A DNA stretch of 64,000 bases from Rhabdornis inornatus (taxonomy: Eukaryota > Chordata > Aves > Passeriformes > Rhabdornithidae), in the NCBI GenBank assembly GCA_013397075.1, contig VWZS01004498.1, forward strand, positions 1,014,268-1,078,267, read 5' to 3'. Each line of letters begins with the position of its first letter. Position 1 is the stretch's first letter. Shown here one piece after another: positions 25,476 through 37,600 of the stretch. Below the pieces are notes generated by a model. The model was not told the origin of the DNA, made no database searches, and saw only the letters and a program-made list of their open reading frames with translations. Both the position numbers and the translations under genes were made by a program.

Positions 25476-27655
25476 AATAATTACTTTTTAAAAGAGAATA
25501 TATTTCAGTTTTATGTATTCTTTGCTCAAGATTTAACTTATTTACCTTGTTCACAGTAGCTTTGAGTTGTATGCCAAACTTACAGACCTTGAACCCAAAG
25601 AGGAATGCTGCCCTACTGATTAAAGAGAAAGGAATTAGAAGTAAGGAATCATCAAATGCTCAGGCTCTCCCATGTAAATCCACCCTTTAATTAATTCAGT
25701 CACGGAAGTTGAGCGTTCTCACAGCTAGAACAGAGACTATTGCTGGAACGCCATATTACCCCTTTCTCTTAAACCTGCTGTTGCACCCTGGGAAGAGTTT
25801 TCTCATGAAGGAGATTAGTGGAAGTAATGGTTTCAGAGGTTTCCCTGTGTGCAGAGCTGTTACAGGTAAGGAGGGGCCATAGCAGGGATGATAAACTGCC
25901 CTGGCACCTGAGCAGAGAACACTGATTATCACAGCTCACAGCGTTTAACATCTGGTGGATGCTGAATGAGAAAGCTGACTGCACGGAACAAGCAGCTACA
26001 AGCTGCTACCAAGCTACACAATCACCCAACAAAGTTGCATTTTTTTAGAACAGTTTTAATGAATAAATGCAGCAATTCTTTCAAAAAATTAACACAAACC
26101 GAGATTAATTTTATAGTGCAAGACTGAGCTAATTTGCATACAAAACTATAAATCTCAGCATTTTGATAATATACTTTTCTGTAGTGATTCCCTTCAACTT
26201 GACCAGTGTGTTCACAATTACTTCAGTATAGTAATGAAAATACTAAACACAAAAGTTGTCTTTGCACTTCTATTTAAAGCAAAAGCTATCAAAGATCAAA
26301 TTTTTAACTAGGATTAAATACTGTAAATCAAAACACTATGCATTTGTGTTTTCACCACAATCATTTAGGGTGGTAGGTGAATAGATAACTACAAATATAA
26401 TTATAGAGCACGTTGCTCTAGTAATCAGAATTCAATTGGTAGGTAGCTGAGAACATGAGATTTCACTACAGTGACACCTAAAATACTTAATAGACTTTGT
26501 AGAAAACAAACTGTTAGCTTTTCTTCAGAAATATCGCTTGTAGTTGTCCAGTGTTACTACAGTCGAGTTAGTTAAAAGATTTAAAAGCTAGAGCGCTCAG
26601 CTTCAGACCTGAGTTTTTAAAAACCCTTGCTTTAAGTTTCAGCTTTAATTTAGGAAAAGCAATAGCTGCAAGTGTCCCTTCCAGCATTTGTACAGGCCCC
26701 ATTTTACACAATGTGGTATTTCTCATATCCTATTTCAGGGCCAAACAGAGAACAGCTCTCAGTTCTCCTCACTTGGAGCCATGCAGATTGAAAGGTGTGC
26801 CAGTTATCACCTTGCATCCTTGTAAGGAAGAAAAATAGGGGCCTCAAGGTGCCCACCAGCTTGAGTGGAATAGGTAACCCTACTGTTCTGGTGGCAATTA
26901 AGATACAATAATCCTCCCTCCAACTGTCAGTTTGTGTATACAGCCCAGTCTGTAATGCACTTCTATTAAAGTTGTCTACATTAGCTTAACCAGGGTTTAA
27001 AACCATTTCATTGTTTTGCCGAACTTGGCTAGGGAGGTAGCAGGTGATAAATCTTGAATCTGGTTCAGCTACAACTAGAGTAGCAGGACTTCAATTTCCA
27101 ACATCCCAACCATCCCCTTCACTTGTGGTATCACACCTGCTCCACGCAGAGATAGTAAATTAGCAAAAACTAGGCTTAGTGTTTCTGAGGGGGATTATGT
27201 ATGTCTGCTGCAGAACAAAACCCACAGAATTACATGCATCTTAATTAAGTGAGGAAAGGACTGGTTGTCAATGGCTTTAACTTCATCACTCCAAAAATGT
27301 TCAGGAATAGACAGGGATCGAGGTACAACACAGATTGCGTATGATTTGAACAAAGCTCGTACAGTAGGCATTAAGTTGAATTCTTTATTAAAAGGACTCT
27401 GTATCCGAAATGTAAGATTCATTCCCCTCTCTATCTTCCCCTGTATGTTCTGCTTTGTCTTTGACTGATTAATGTTATTGTGGTTATCATGTTTATGTTA
27501 TAGTGTGACTTCCAGTTACTAAAAAAATGAGGCCAGAAGCTTATCACAAATGCAAAGGTATTTTCAAGAACTGTTAATTCCACTTATTCTTACTCCTGAG
27601 AAGGTCGTTTATACGGTCAAAGTAATAGAGATGCCCTGTTACAGACAGATTTTAA
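25476..27655. other. Region between convergent gene ends
   Basis: It lies between the candidate 3' ends of the neurabin-like gene (+) and PDK1 (-). No coding exon is recognised. It may be PDK1 distal 3' UTR if a downstream site such as the ATTAAA complement near 26052 is used. Confidence 0.4.
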
Positions 27656-28507
27656 TAATCTGTTTATTAAAATAGTTTCCATTTACAGCTGTACCTGACA
27701 TACCCAAGTCTGAGATCTTACAAAGGCTAGAATGTTGATACTGCATTTGGTATGACCTACAGAAATACAGGCAAATGCAAGACAACATTTCTCTACTGTA
27801 CACAAGCCATCACTGTTTTTAAATTCACAATTATAAGGGCAAGGTAAGTTTTTCACATCTATTATATAGTCACATTACAACCAAAGAAATACAACCCATG
27901 TGATATACCTGAGATACATTATACCAGTAGTAGCTGTTAAAAACGATTTTTAAAATATTTATCCTTCAGAGGTGTGATTTCTACAGCTGAAAAAACCCCT
28001 TGATATAGGCAGTGTATGTAGGCAACGTATCTAACTTCACAAAATTAAGCTTCAGCATGCTTAAGATAAAAGTGCCATACAGTTGCAAAGGCATAGCAAT
28101 GAGCTTGATATTTCTTACATGAGTTTTTCATTCATCTGTAGAATTATATAATGGAAGAATGTTCCAGTGAGCTTTTTCAATAGTTTTTCTAATAAAATTA
28201 TTTTGTAATTATACAAATTAATACCAGATATGATAGCTGTTGCATTGATCTCTATAAAAACAAAAATTCTGCTCCTTTGCTTAGCTCTGAGAGCAGTCAT
28301 AAATAGAAACAAATTAAGTATGACCCTTCCTTATAAATGCAGTGGCTGTTGCTTTTTTATTTTCAGAAAAGCCTAATTACACAAAACTTTCTGTTACACC
28401 ACTTAAAATTAATGTATCAAAAGTGGCTCAACATCTTGGTATAAATCAGGTCTTCTAAATTCCCTTTACAGACAAACCTACTTCTTAGGAGCTGCTGAGG
28501 AAAAACG
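27656..28507 (-). other. PDK1: Probable PDK1 3' UTR
   Basis: Sequence downstream of the PDK1 stop on the - strand. TTTATT (AATAAA on -) occurs at about 27662 and again near 27383. The true end is not determined by the sequence. Confidence 0.45.
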
Positions 28508-28648
28508 CTACATACTGCGAAAAGTGGTCATGTCCTTTGGCTCACTGCTTGGCACACACCAATCATCAGCTTCATGGTTTGCTTTATAATGTTTCCAGGC
28601 TGCTTTGTTGTATACAGGGAGTCTTTCAATTGATTCTGTTGATAAGGC
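28508..28648 (-). CDS. PDK1: PDK1 exon 11
   Basis: Acceptor CTCCTTACAG. It encodes ALSTESIERLPVYNKAAWKH, then the DW motif HEADDWCVPS and ends MTTFRSM before TAG at 28508-28510. Confidence 0.97.
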   Translation of the reverse strand, partial: ALSTESIERLPVYNKAAWKHYKANHEADDWCVPSSEPKDMTTFRSM

Positions 28649-31600
28649 CTGTAAGGAGAAAAGGCTGCAGCTGATGATTCTTTTTAAATGAAGTTATCAT
28701 AACAGAACAAGGAGTTCCATTAGCAGTTCAGATCAGAGTTGCTGATAAATGTGAAATGGTAGAGTGTTACATCATACCTTGATGTAAATAACTGCATCTG
28801 TACCATAGCCTTCTAAGGAATACAGTTTCAGGTCTCCTTGGAAGTACTGTGCATACAGACGTGATATAGGTAAGCCATAACCAAATCCAGCCTGATCAGG
28901 AGAAAAAGTATACTTCTGTTAATTGCATTAATCAGTGGCATTTTCTGTTTTAACTTTATAGGTAAAATAGACAAACTAAGCATGATGTTTGACAGTAACA
29001 GGAGTTCANNNNNNNNNNNNNNNNNNNNNNCCCCCCCCAAGATATTTTATACCCCAAAACCAGAAGAATGCAAGAATGACTGTGATTATGAGAAAACTGT
29101 TTGATTCCTCTGTCATGCAGGGCTGGTAGATAACACTTCCTGTATTATGGTAGCTTTTTGAAGAGATGCCATTAGAGAAAACTCTGCTGTGTCTATATCA
29201 CACCTCATGGAGCTACTATCTTAAGTACTCAGTGTTCTTCATCAGTGTATATATAATATGTTCAAGACACAATGTCTATGCATTTGCAACTTATACTGAA
29301 ATTCTACCAAGCCCTGCCTGCAGTAGCAGGACAGAGCCCTGAAGTGTTAAGCGTGATTTTTTGTTTAAATACTAGGTTTTAGAGGCAATCTCTCAATGAA
29401 CATACACAACGCTCCCCTGTAAAGAGCTCGTGTTTAGTGAGTTGCAGAGTAACCTACATGAAGAATTACATATATTTTTAAATGATGCAATGTGGGAGAA
29501 TAAATGCAGGAAAGCTGGTCAGAGATTCTAATTTCTGAGAGCTTAGGCTTTATTTCTTGTGCACTTACTACATTCACATGAGACCAGAGTGGATTCTTCA
29601 TATGCCTTGTCACATCTATGTACCTTCATCCTTGCTGGGGGTTGGTACAATTGACTACACAATACAAATGGACTATTGCCTTGATCTGAAGTCATTGCTA
29701 TAATTATTCTTGCTTTCATTCAGTGGCTACAGAAATAATTCTGAATCCTGCTCTCACTGCAGTATGTGCAGCATAGCTAAGTATTCTGCTTGAGGTGGCT
29801 GATCTTTATATTTAGTAGTGAAAAAGAGAATCTTGAACAAATTTAAATAATTTCTAGTATTCTATGCCATTTTTTTTTTTAAATACTTGAGCTAAGCTTC
29901 AATTAAGTAAAATTCAAATACAACTCAATGTAATATCTATAAAATCAGTATTTCATAGCTTTGGCTAAATGGTTTTTGTGACAATTAGACCTATCCATGA
30001 TGCCAGGGTATAAAAGACTTGCATACCAAAGGTGTAGCTCGTGATGTCTCAACACGAGGACGAGGTGCTGTTGAATACATATAGTTGAACAGTCTGTCAA
30101 TTTTCCTCATAGGAACACCACCACCACGGTCACTCATCTGGAACAAGGAGCATTTAGCTTTACATCCCTGAATACGTTTTTATAAAAGACAGCTTCTCTC
30201 AAACAATAAGCCAGAGAAAGTTACGATAAAGTATTATTTTAAGCTGTCCCTACTAAGTCACAGATTTTCTTTCTCATCTTCAGCAATGACCAAAGAGAGA
30301 GGAATCCTTCCCTTTCATCCCTTATCCAAACCATTAAATAAAATACTGCCATAAGAAGCATTCATAACATCTTGGAGGAAAGGAAATTCTGCTTGAATTG
30401 TGCATTGCTTTTATCTTGTTCATAACACACTTTTGTCTGAAGTCACTATCTATACCTTTTAGCAAATACTAGGTTCTCTGTGTATTTTATTTCTATTCCT
30501 CAAGAATACTGCCATTTAAATATAATTTACTAAAACCTATTACTTGAAGGAGTAAGTCAAAGGAGATGTTTTACTACAGTTTAGTTAGACCTATGAAAAA
30601 CCCAGTGCTTGCAGTTGGTCTTTGAAATCAAACATGGATGTTGTACAGAAAAATAAGAAACCACAAACTGTACTTCAGGAGGTTTGTGTGGAATATACAA
30701 TATATATTTCTCTTCCTTCAGTTGTTCCACACCTGTATAGCTATGTCATTGTCACTTAGAAAATGTTGATGTTACAATGTATAAAGATGCTACTTCATTT
30801 TTAGTCTTGGTTGCTTCTAAGCTAGGCAAGACACAAGCAAGTACCGGATGCTATTGCAGAGCCCTCAGTGTGACTGCAGCTTCACTTCATGGGGCAGTGT
30901 GTGAAATTCCATGAGGGGTTTTTAACTTACATACGTCATCACATATTGATGGAACCAGATCACCAGCTCAAGTTAATAGTATGCTGCTCATGACAGGAAA
31001 AAAAAAACCCTAATCAAAAGAACCTTCAGAATAATTTTAAAATAATTTTAAAAAAGAGAGTACCTTCACAGTTAAATCCTCATTTCCCAACGTGATGTGT
31101 ACGTGAATTGCAGGATAAATGCAGTGATCAGCATTATGTTCCATGGTGGCTCTCATTGCATTCTGTAATTTTCAAGTACAACTTAAATCCTATTCACTTT
31201 GTACATTATCTTAAAATATCAATTTAGCAGTTATTTTTACCATGTATTTAAGAATCAGAACAAATGTATATTTGTTTAGAATAGGTTTTTTTACATTCCT
31301 GGTTTATTCAGTATCAGTATATATTTCGTTTATTAGAATACAGAGACTTCAAATATTTAATTTTTTTTAAAGGAAACTTGAATAGTTTAACATACAGCAT
31401 TTGTGTTCTAGAATCCTTAATAATGCACACAGTACATACAATATGACATAAAGTCCAAGAAGTCTAGGACTAAACTGCTTGAGGAAAGCTCTGTAGGACT
31501 TGTTACACATTTTACCAGATTTGAAGATACACAATTTATGGGATATCTTATTCTCACTTGCTTTATTAACTGTCTTCATACATTTTAAGATTTAAGCTGT

Positions 31601-34600
31601 CTATTCAGAAGGTATTCAGTGGCTAGGTAAAAGAGATACATCTTCCAAAGCTGTTCATTTTCTATGCAATTACTATTTCTCTGATAGTATAGGGTAGCTG
31701 TATTGCTGCAGTCAAATGCCAAGAAGAAGTTTGCACTTGCAAAAACACGCTATAATCTAGAATCGGTTCGAAAAGTCAAAGCAATACAATCTCAGTAAAC
31801 AAAGATGTATGAAAGAATTGTAATTAATGGTAAGTGCACAGACCTTGAAAAGTTCAAAAACCATGTGATAGAGATGTGATGGCACATACACCACTTGCAT
31901 GGGCTGTCCTGGTGATTTAACTAGAGAGAAGAGAGTCTAAATAACTAAATAGCAAATGATATGTCTTTTATTCATTCCCACAGTAATTAAAAATGTAAAT
32001 TTGGATTGTTAAATTTAAAGAAGGAAAATTTAGACAGAAATCCTTTGAAAAACTGTATGTTAATCGAAAGTCATAATTGAGATTTTCAAATGTTGTTTGC
32101 TGCTTTAGAAATTAATCTTAAAACCTTAATCTTAAAGTAACCTCATAGGTATCATAAAGATGGAATGGAATGTCTTGTATAAATCTTTAACGTGTCACAA
32201 GAAATGCAGAGAGGGTGAGATGCAGTAATGTCAGATGAAGACACATGAAATCTTAGTGAGGGAAGGAGCCTGCTAAAATTTGTTACATCAACAGCTAGAG
32301 AATCAGAATTTCTACTCATGTCAGTTTTCTGATTAAAGGGAGGAATGGGGAAATCATTCTGCCAGATTTTAAAAAAGCCCGATTTATGACAGTAGATACA
32401 GAGAACACATGAACTATTTGAAAAGCAGAAAAACATTTCACCCACCAGCTCCTTTAGAAGAAGCCGTCATGATGTTAAAAAGCATGCCTTGTCCACATTC
32501 ACTTACCATTCAACTCTTCAAGTATAAGTTCTGGAGAGCTCATGTAATATAAATCACAAAGTCTCTTGGCATTTTCATAGCCATCTATAATAAAAAGCAT
32601 AGGAAGTTACATTCCCGGCCCCCCGCCTTTTTTTTCTCCTTTAGAGTCTGCCAAAAAAAAACAAAATTTGAAAGTACTGTGTACTGTCAGGGAGATTTGT
32701 ATTTTTTCAGAAAAATTGCATTTATAGGAAAAAGAAACAAAATTGTATTTCACATCAAGTAGAACTTCTACTCCAAGTAGGAAATAACAAAACAATACAT
32801 GCATATCAGTTTTTAGTATTCTTGCTCTTATCATCTGAATTTACCTCTAATAACTTCAACAACATTGCAGTTAGGATCGATGCTTCCAATGTGTTTTGGA
32901 TGAGCTGGATTAATTTTCCCACCAAACAGTAAAGCTGCAAAAAAAGAAAACATCATTTAACACCCAGCATAACTTTATAATTTTAGCTTGTGTCTTCAGT
33001 TTAGCTAAATTAAAAATTTATAGGCAATCTATAATTTCAGTCCTCACCCTACTGAAAAAGCCTACTATTAATAAACATTTTAGGAATTGTATTAAGAATA
33101 AGATACAAATGGCAAGGCAAATAGTATACTCCTAAATGGCACCTTATTACATATTAAGCACTTAAACATTAAAGGAAAATACAGTTGATATGGTACAGAT
33201 ATCATCTCCCCTCCTTTCAACACTGGCACTTACAGTGTTGATTAAGGAGCATTCTGATTGAAATGCGACTCATGTAGAAGCGGTCTAAAAAATACTGCAC
33301 GTTCTGTGAGGTCACTGGATCAATGCCAAAGCTTTCCTTGTATTCTATTACTCCTTGAGCCATTGTAGGAATTACATCATTGTGGCGATTCCGGATTTTT
33401 ATCACAGTATCTGTAAAACTAAATTGAATACATTGTTAGTATTTCACTTTCAAGGGAATTTAATACTCTGGCAAACAGAGTGCCTGCCTACAAAAATCAA
33501 GACTTACATACAAAAATATCACATTGGTCTACTTCAGTAAGAAGGCAAGTCAGTCTTTACAGCATATTTCAGGTGATTAGCATTGATACAATCAGCAATC
33601 CACTATTCTGACTACTTCTAAAATTATTTATTTATTATATTGATCCTGCCAAGAGAAAGAGAACACTGTGCCAACTATTTTCATGCAGAACAACCCATGC
33701 CTGTCAAGTGGCACTTACAGTCAGCCAGCACTGACCAGAGCATTCTACAGAGTGACATTATGCTAAAGTGCTTAATTTCCTGTTTTAATGTACCCTCCTT
33801 TTAGAGACAAGGGATGACATTGCTGCAATTCTTCTGTAAAGATCTGAGATAGGAAATTTTTTTCGGCTGTTGTTTTCTTGCCAGTTCTACCATGCAATAT
33901 TAACAAGATACAACATACATAACACCAAAACCTTACCTGTGAATAGCCCCTGAATCTTCTGAGCTTTTGTCCTTAAAGTCAAGAATCTCCTGAAGACTTT
34001 GGACATACCTTTCAATGAAACAAACAGGATAAAGATCAATTTTAATATGCCTCCCCAGATCTCTCTGGTTAGCAATTTGCAGTCTTCCAATGCTGCGTGT
34101 TTCCAAATCATTCTACCTGTCTCCCTGTGAATTTTGTTAGATTCCTTTGAATCTATTTATGATTTTTTCTTCCAAAATTTCCAGAGCAATGAATCCCACA
34201 ATTTAATTAGAATGCATAAAATATCATATTCATATTTTAAACCTAGTAGGTGATCACTTATTTGCAGCCCCTGCACATTCCTGTTAGAAAAATCCTTCCA
34301 TTTGTTCATGATTTAAGTATTTCTGCCATCCCTTTCCTTAGATATGTATTTTCCAAGCTGAAGAATTCTATTTGGTTTCACCTCACGTAGAAATTGTTCC
34401 AACCCTCTGATTATCCCTCTTGGTCTTTTCTGTTCAGGATGGAGCTGCATGCAATTCAAGGGAATAATGGGCTAACACAGTGGTACAATTATATTCCTCC
34501 TCATTTGTTATTTAGTTCCTAACACTGTTTTCCTTCTTGCCATCAACTGACATATCCAGAAAAATACTCCCAGTAGCATCAAAATTTATTCTTCCATTGT

Positions 34601-37600
34601 AAGGAAGCAAGCACAGAGGGAGAGGAGGTTCTTCCCTGTGTTCTACTTTGCATTTGCCCAAATGGAATTAATTTCCCATTTGATCAGTGTCATCTAGTAT
34701 CATGAGAATGTAAGCATTTGTGTTTCATTAAGAGCCTTCATCTTCATTGATAGCTCTTTTCATATTCAGTCATCTAGTCAGTCCCATTTACTGGCAGATT
34801 TTGGCAGATATCTTAACTTTAAAAGCCTTTACAGAAATCCTTGTGCCTTTAGCAGTTGCCAAGCAATCTCTTTTGTTTTGCTTTCATCTTTAAAAAGTTT
34901 ATGCCTATTCAAAGACATTCAAATAATGTCTTTTTAACTTTAATAGCTTCATGTTCTCTCTGTTGTTTTATATTTTGGCTTTGGGAACTTCCTATTTCTT
35001 TTTCCTCATATTTTCTATACCTTTACTCTCAATCTGCAATAACCTGTCTTGTAAATGGTTTCTGCTATGTTTTGCAAGCATTTTGTGCCTTAGTCTGCTT
35101 CTGTAGTTTTCTTCAACCAGCTTCTTCACTTTTAGGTAAGTTCCCTATTAAACACTGTTCTGGCGGATTTTTGTTTTTTAAAAAAATAGTAATTTTTAAT
35201 TTCTCATACTTGAGTGTGTACAATCCTTAATGATTTTTTAATTTCCTTGTGGGTTCTCTAATTGCTCCTAAATGGTTTTTTCCCACATATGTAAATTTAT
35301 CACACTGGTATATTTAACATCTCAGTATAAATAAGTGATGTTCATGTAACAAGCCTGTGAATGTTCTTACAGTAGAAGAGAGTTCCTCCAACCTGTGTAT
35401 ATGCAGAAGGGCACCCTTCAAGGAATGGAATGTCACTGTTCTTACCAGCTCTGCACCAGCTGAACTGAAGGTGTTCTTAGGAGGTTGTCTGGAAGCAAGC
35501 TTATTTCCTTCATTATGTTTGCCAATCTCACAGGCAGCTCTTGTCGCAGAAACATAAATGAAGTCTTTTCACAAGCATTTTCAGACCCTAAGATCAATAT
35601 GACATCAGAATGAAGTCAGTATTTACGGTAGAGAAGTACACAAACTTACTTTCTTGCATTAGAGGCCTATACCTTGATTTCAAAGCTGACTCAGCCAGGC
35701 TGGTAAGCTGGTGTTTCTTTCATAGCAGCAGCACACTTGTATTTGAAAATTTATCACGTACTGAAACCTTCCTGTTGCAGTAATGAGAATCTTCAATATA
35801 TAAACAGAAACTAATGCAACAGTTACAGACTTACACCATTCAACTTTAAATATGGCTTCTATCCATGTATATTGTTCATTTTATTTGCAGCAAACATTGA
35901 CCCTAACCAGCACTGATCAAACAATATGTCATTCTGAGCATGTCAGAAAAGCAAATGAAACCAGCACAGGAAACTACTTATAAGAAGGATGCTTGACAAA
36001 ATATCATAATCCCATACACCCTGCTTTTCATCACTGATCTTAGTGAATTATTGTAACTCAAACACTGTCAGAAAATAAATTCAGTAATACTGGTCTCATT
36101 TTCAACTAAATCTGTTGTAGCTTAAATTCAGTCTTACAGGAACAGAAGTCAGGGGAATTAATTCACATGAATAGTGAGAAAGAAATGAAAGTAGGACAGC
36201 TACTCTGCTCAGCCATTAGGATACCAATACATTTAGTTTTTTACATTTTTAAAAGCTAGAAATGAAAATACTGGTTCTTTTGATAATTGACCTGTCCTTT
36301 TGTAAGTGTCATCTCTGGGGGTGGCAATTAAATGTGGTTATTAAAAATCAAGACCTGCTTTTACTGCGACAAAGCTTGTTTTCCTAGGCGAGAAAGGAGG
36401 GTGCAACATGGGGAACAGACTAAGAAATGCTGTACTTCATTCTCAGCCAGACTTCTTTCTAGACTTAAAGACTGTCAGGTAAACAGCATCTGAACTTCCT
36501 AACCTGCCCATCTGCTGCAGTGAGGTGCATACTTCAGGTCTGGTGTTTTAACAACAGGTATCTCCTAAAAATTAATTCCTGTGTTACTGCTCAGTTCACT
36601 CCTTCCATCTGGCCTGGGGAAGCTGGGGAAGAAGATTAAAGGACGGGATGAGTAAAGAAAAAAGGAAGCCTTAAACATGAAAAATCTTCACCACATTGAA
36701 ATAGAGCCGTTTACTTTAAAACATGCAGACTTGGACACATAATAAACTACACTGATGAAACAATGTCAGTTAATAAAAAAGTGAGTAACTTACAATAAAT
36801 TCCTCCACAATGGCACTTAGCAGCATTATGCATTGTCTGCATATGACCTCTGCCTTTAATTCTTCTCCCTAGTCAGATTGCATTTCAGCATGACTGCTAC
36901 TGGCTTTTCCCTTTTCTTGGGTAAAATTCCAGGAACAATTCAGATTGGAGGTATAAGAGTGTAAATATAATCTTTAAATGCCTCATATACTCCAAAAATT
37001 ACATTTCAAAAAATAGTTTTTGTATCTGAAGGCCTTATCTTTGCAATCTTGGGTCAAATATGGAAGGCAGTATAGGGCAGGCAAACTGAACAGGCAAATG
37101 ACTCTCTTCCCCTGTGCAGCTACAGTCTATAGCTAGGCAAAGAATGGGTAAAACTCCTACAGAAAATATGTGATAAATTTACATATGTGGGAAAAAAACA
37201 TTTAGGAGCAATTAGAGAACCCACAAGGAAATTAAAAAATCATTAAGGATTGCACACACTCAAGTATGAGAATTAAAAATTACTATTTTTTTTAAAAACA
37301 AAAATCCGCCAGAACAGCGTTTAATAGGGAACTTACCTAAAAGTGAAGAAGCTGGTTGAAGAAAACTACAGAAGCAGACTAAGGCACAAAATGCTTGCAA
37401 ACCCAAGACCAGACCTAAAGTTCCTTATACAATATTTGTTTAAGTTAGCTTTACCAGATTATTTCCTCTTTGACTGCTCTCACTCTTGCAAAAGGAGCAA
37501 AAAAAAAAAAAACCTTAATGAAAACACCATCAGATTATAACGTCTTATAGACAAATACTGTCTCTGCCTTGCACTCTTTTTTATTTCTGTTACTAGTTTT

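Noticed and set aside
34856..35230. 124-codon open frame on +
   Set aside because: Antisense to PDK1, hydrophobic from T-rich DNA, and it partly overlaps the repeat arm. No similarity recognised.
35071..37401. The inverted repeat as terminal repeats of a DNA transposon
   Set aside because: The interior contains a conserved PDK1 exon, there is no transposase-like frame, and no target-site duplication is visible.
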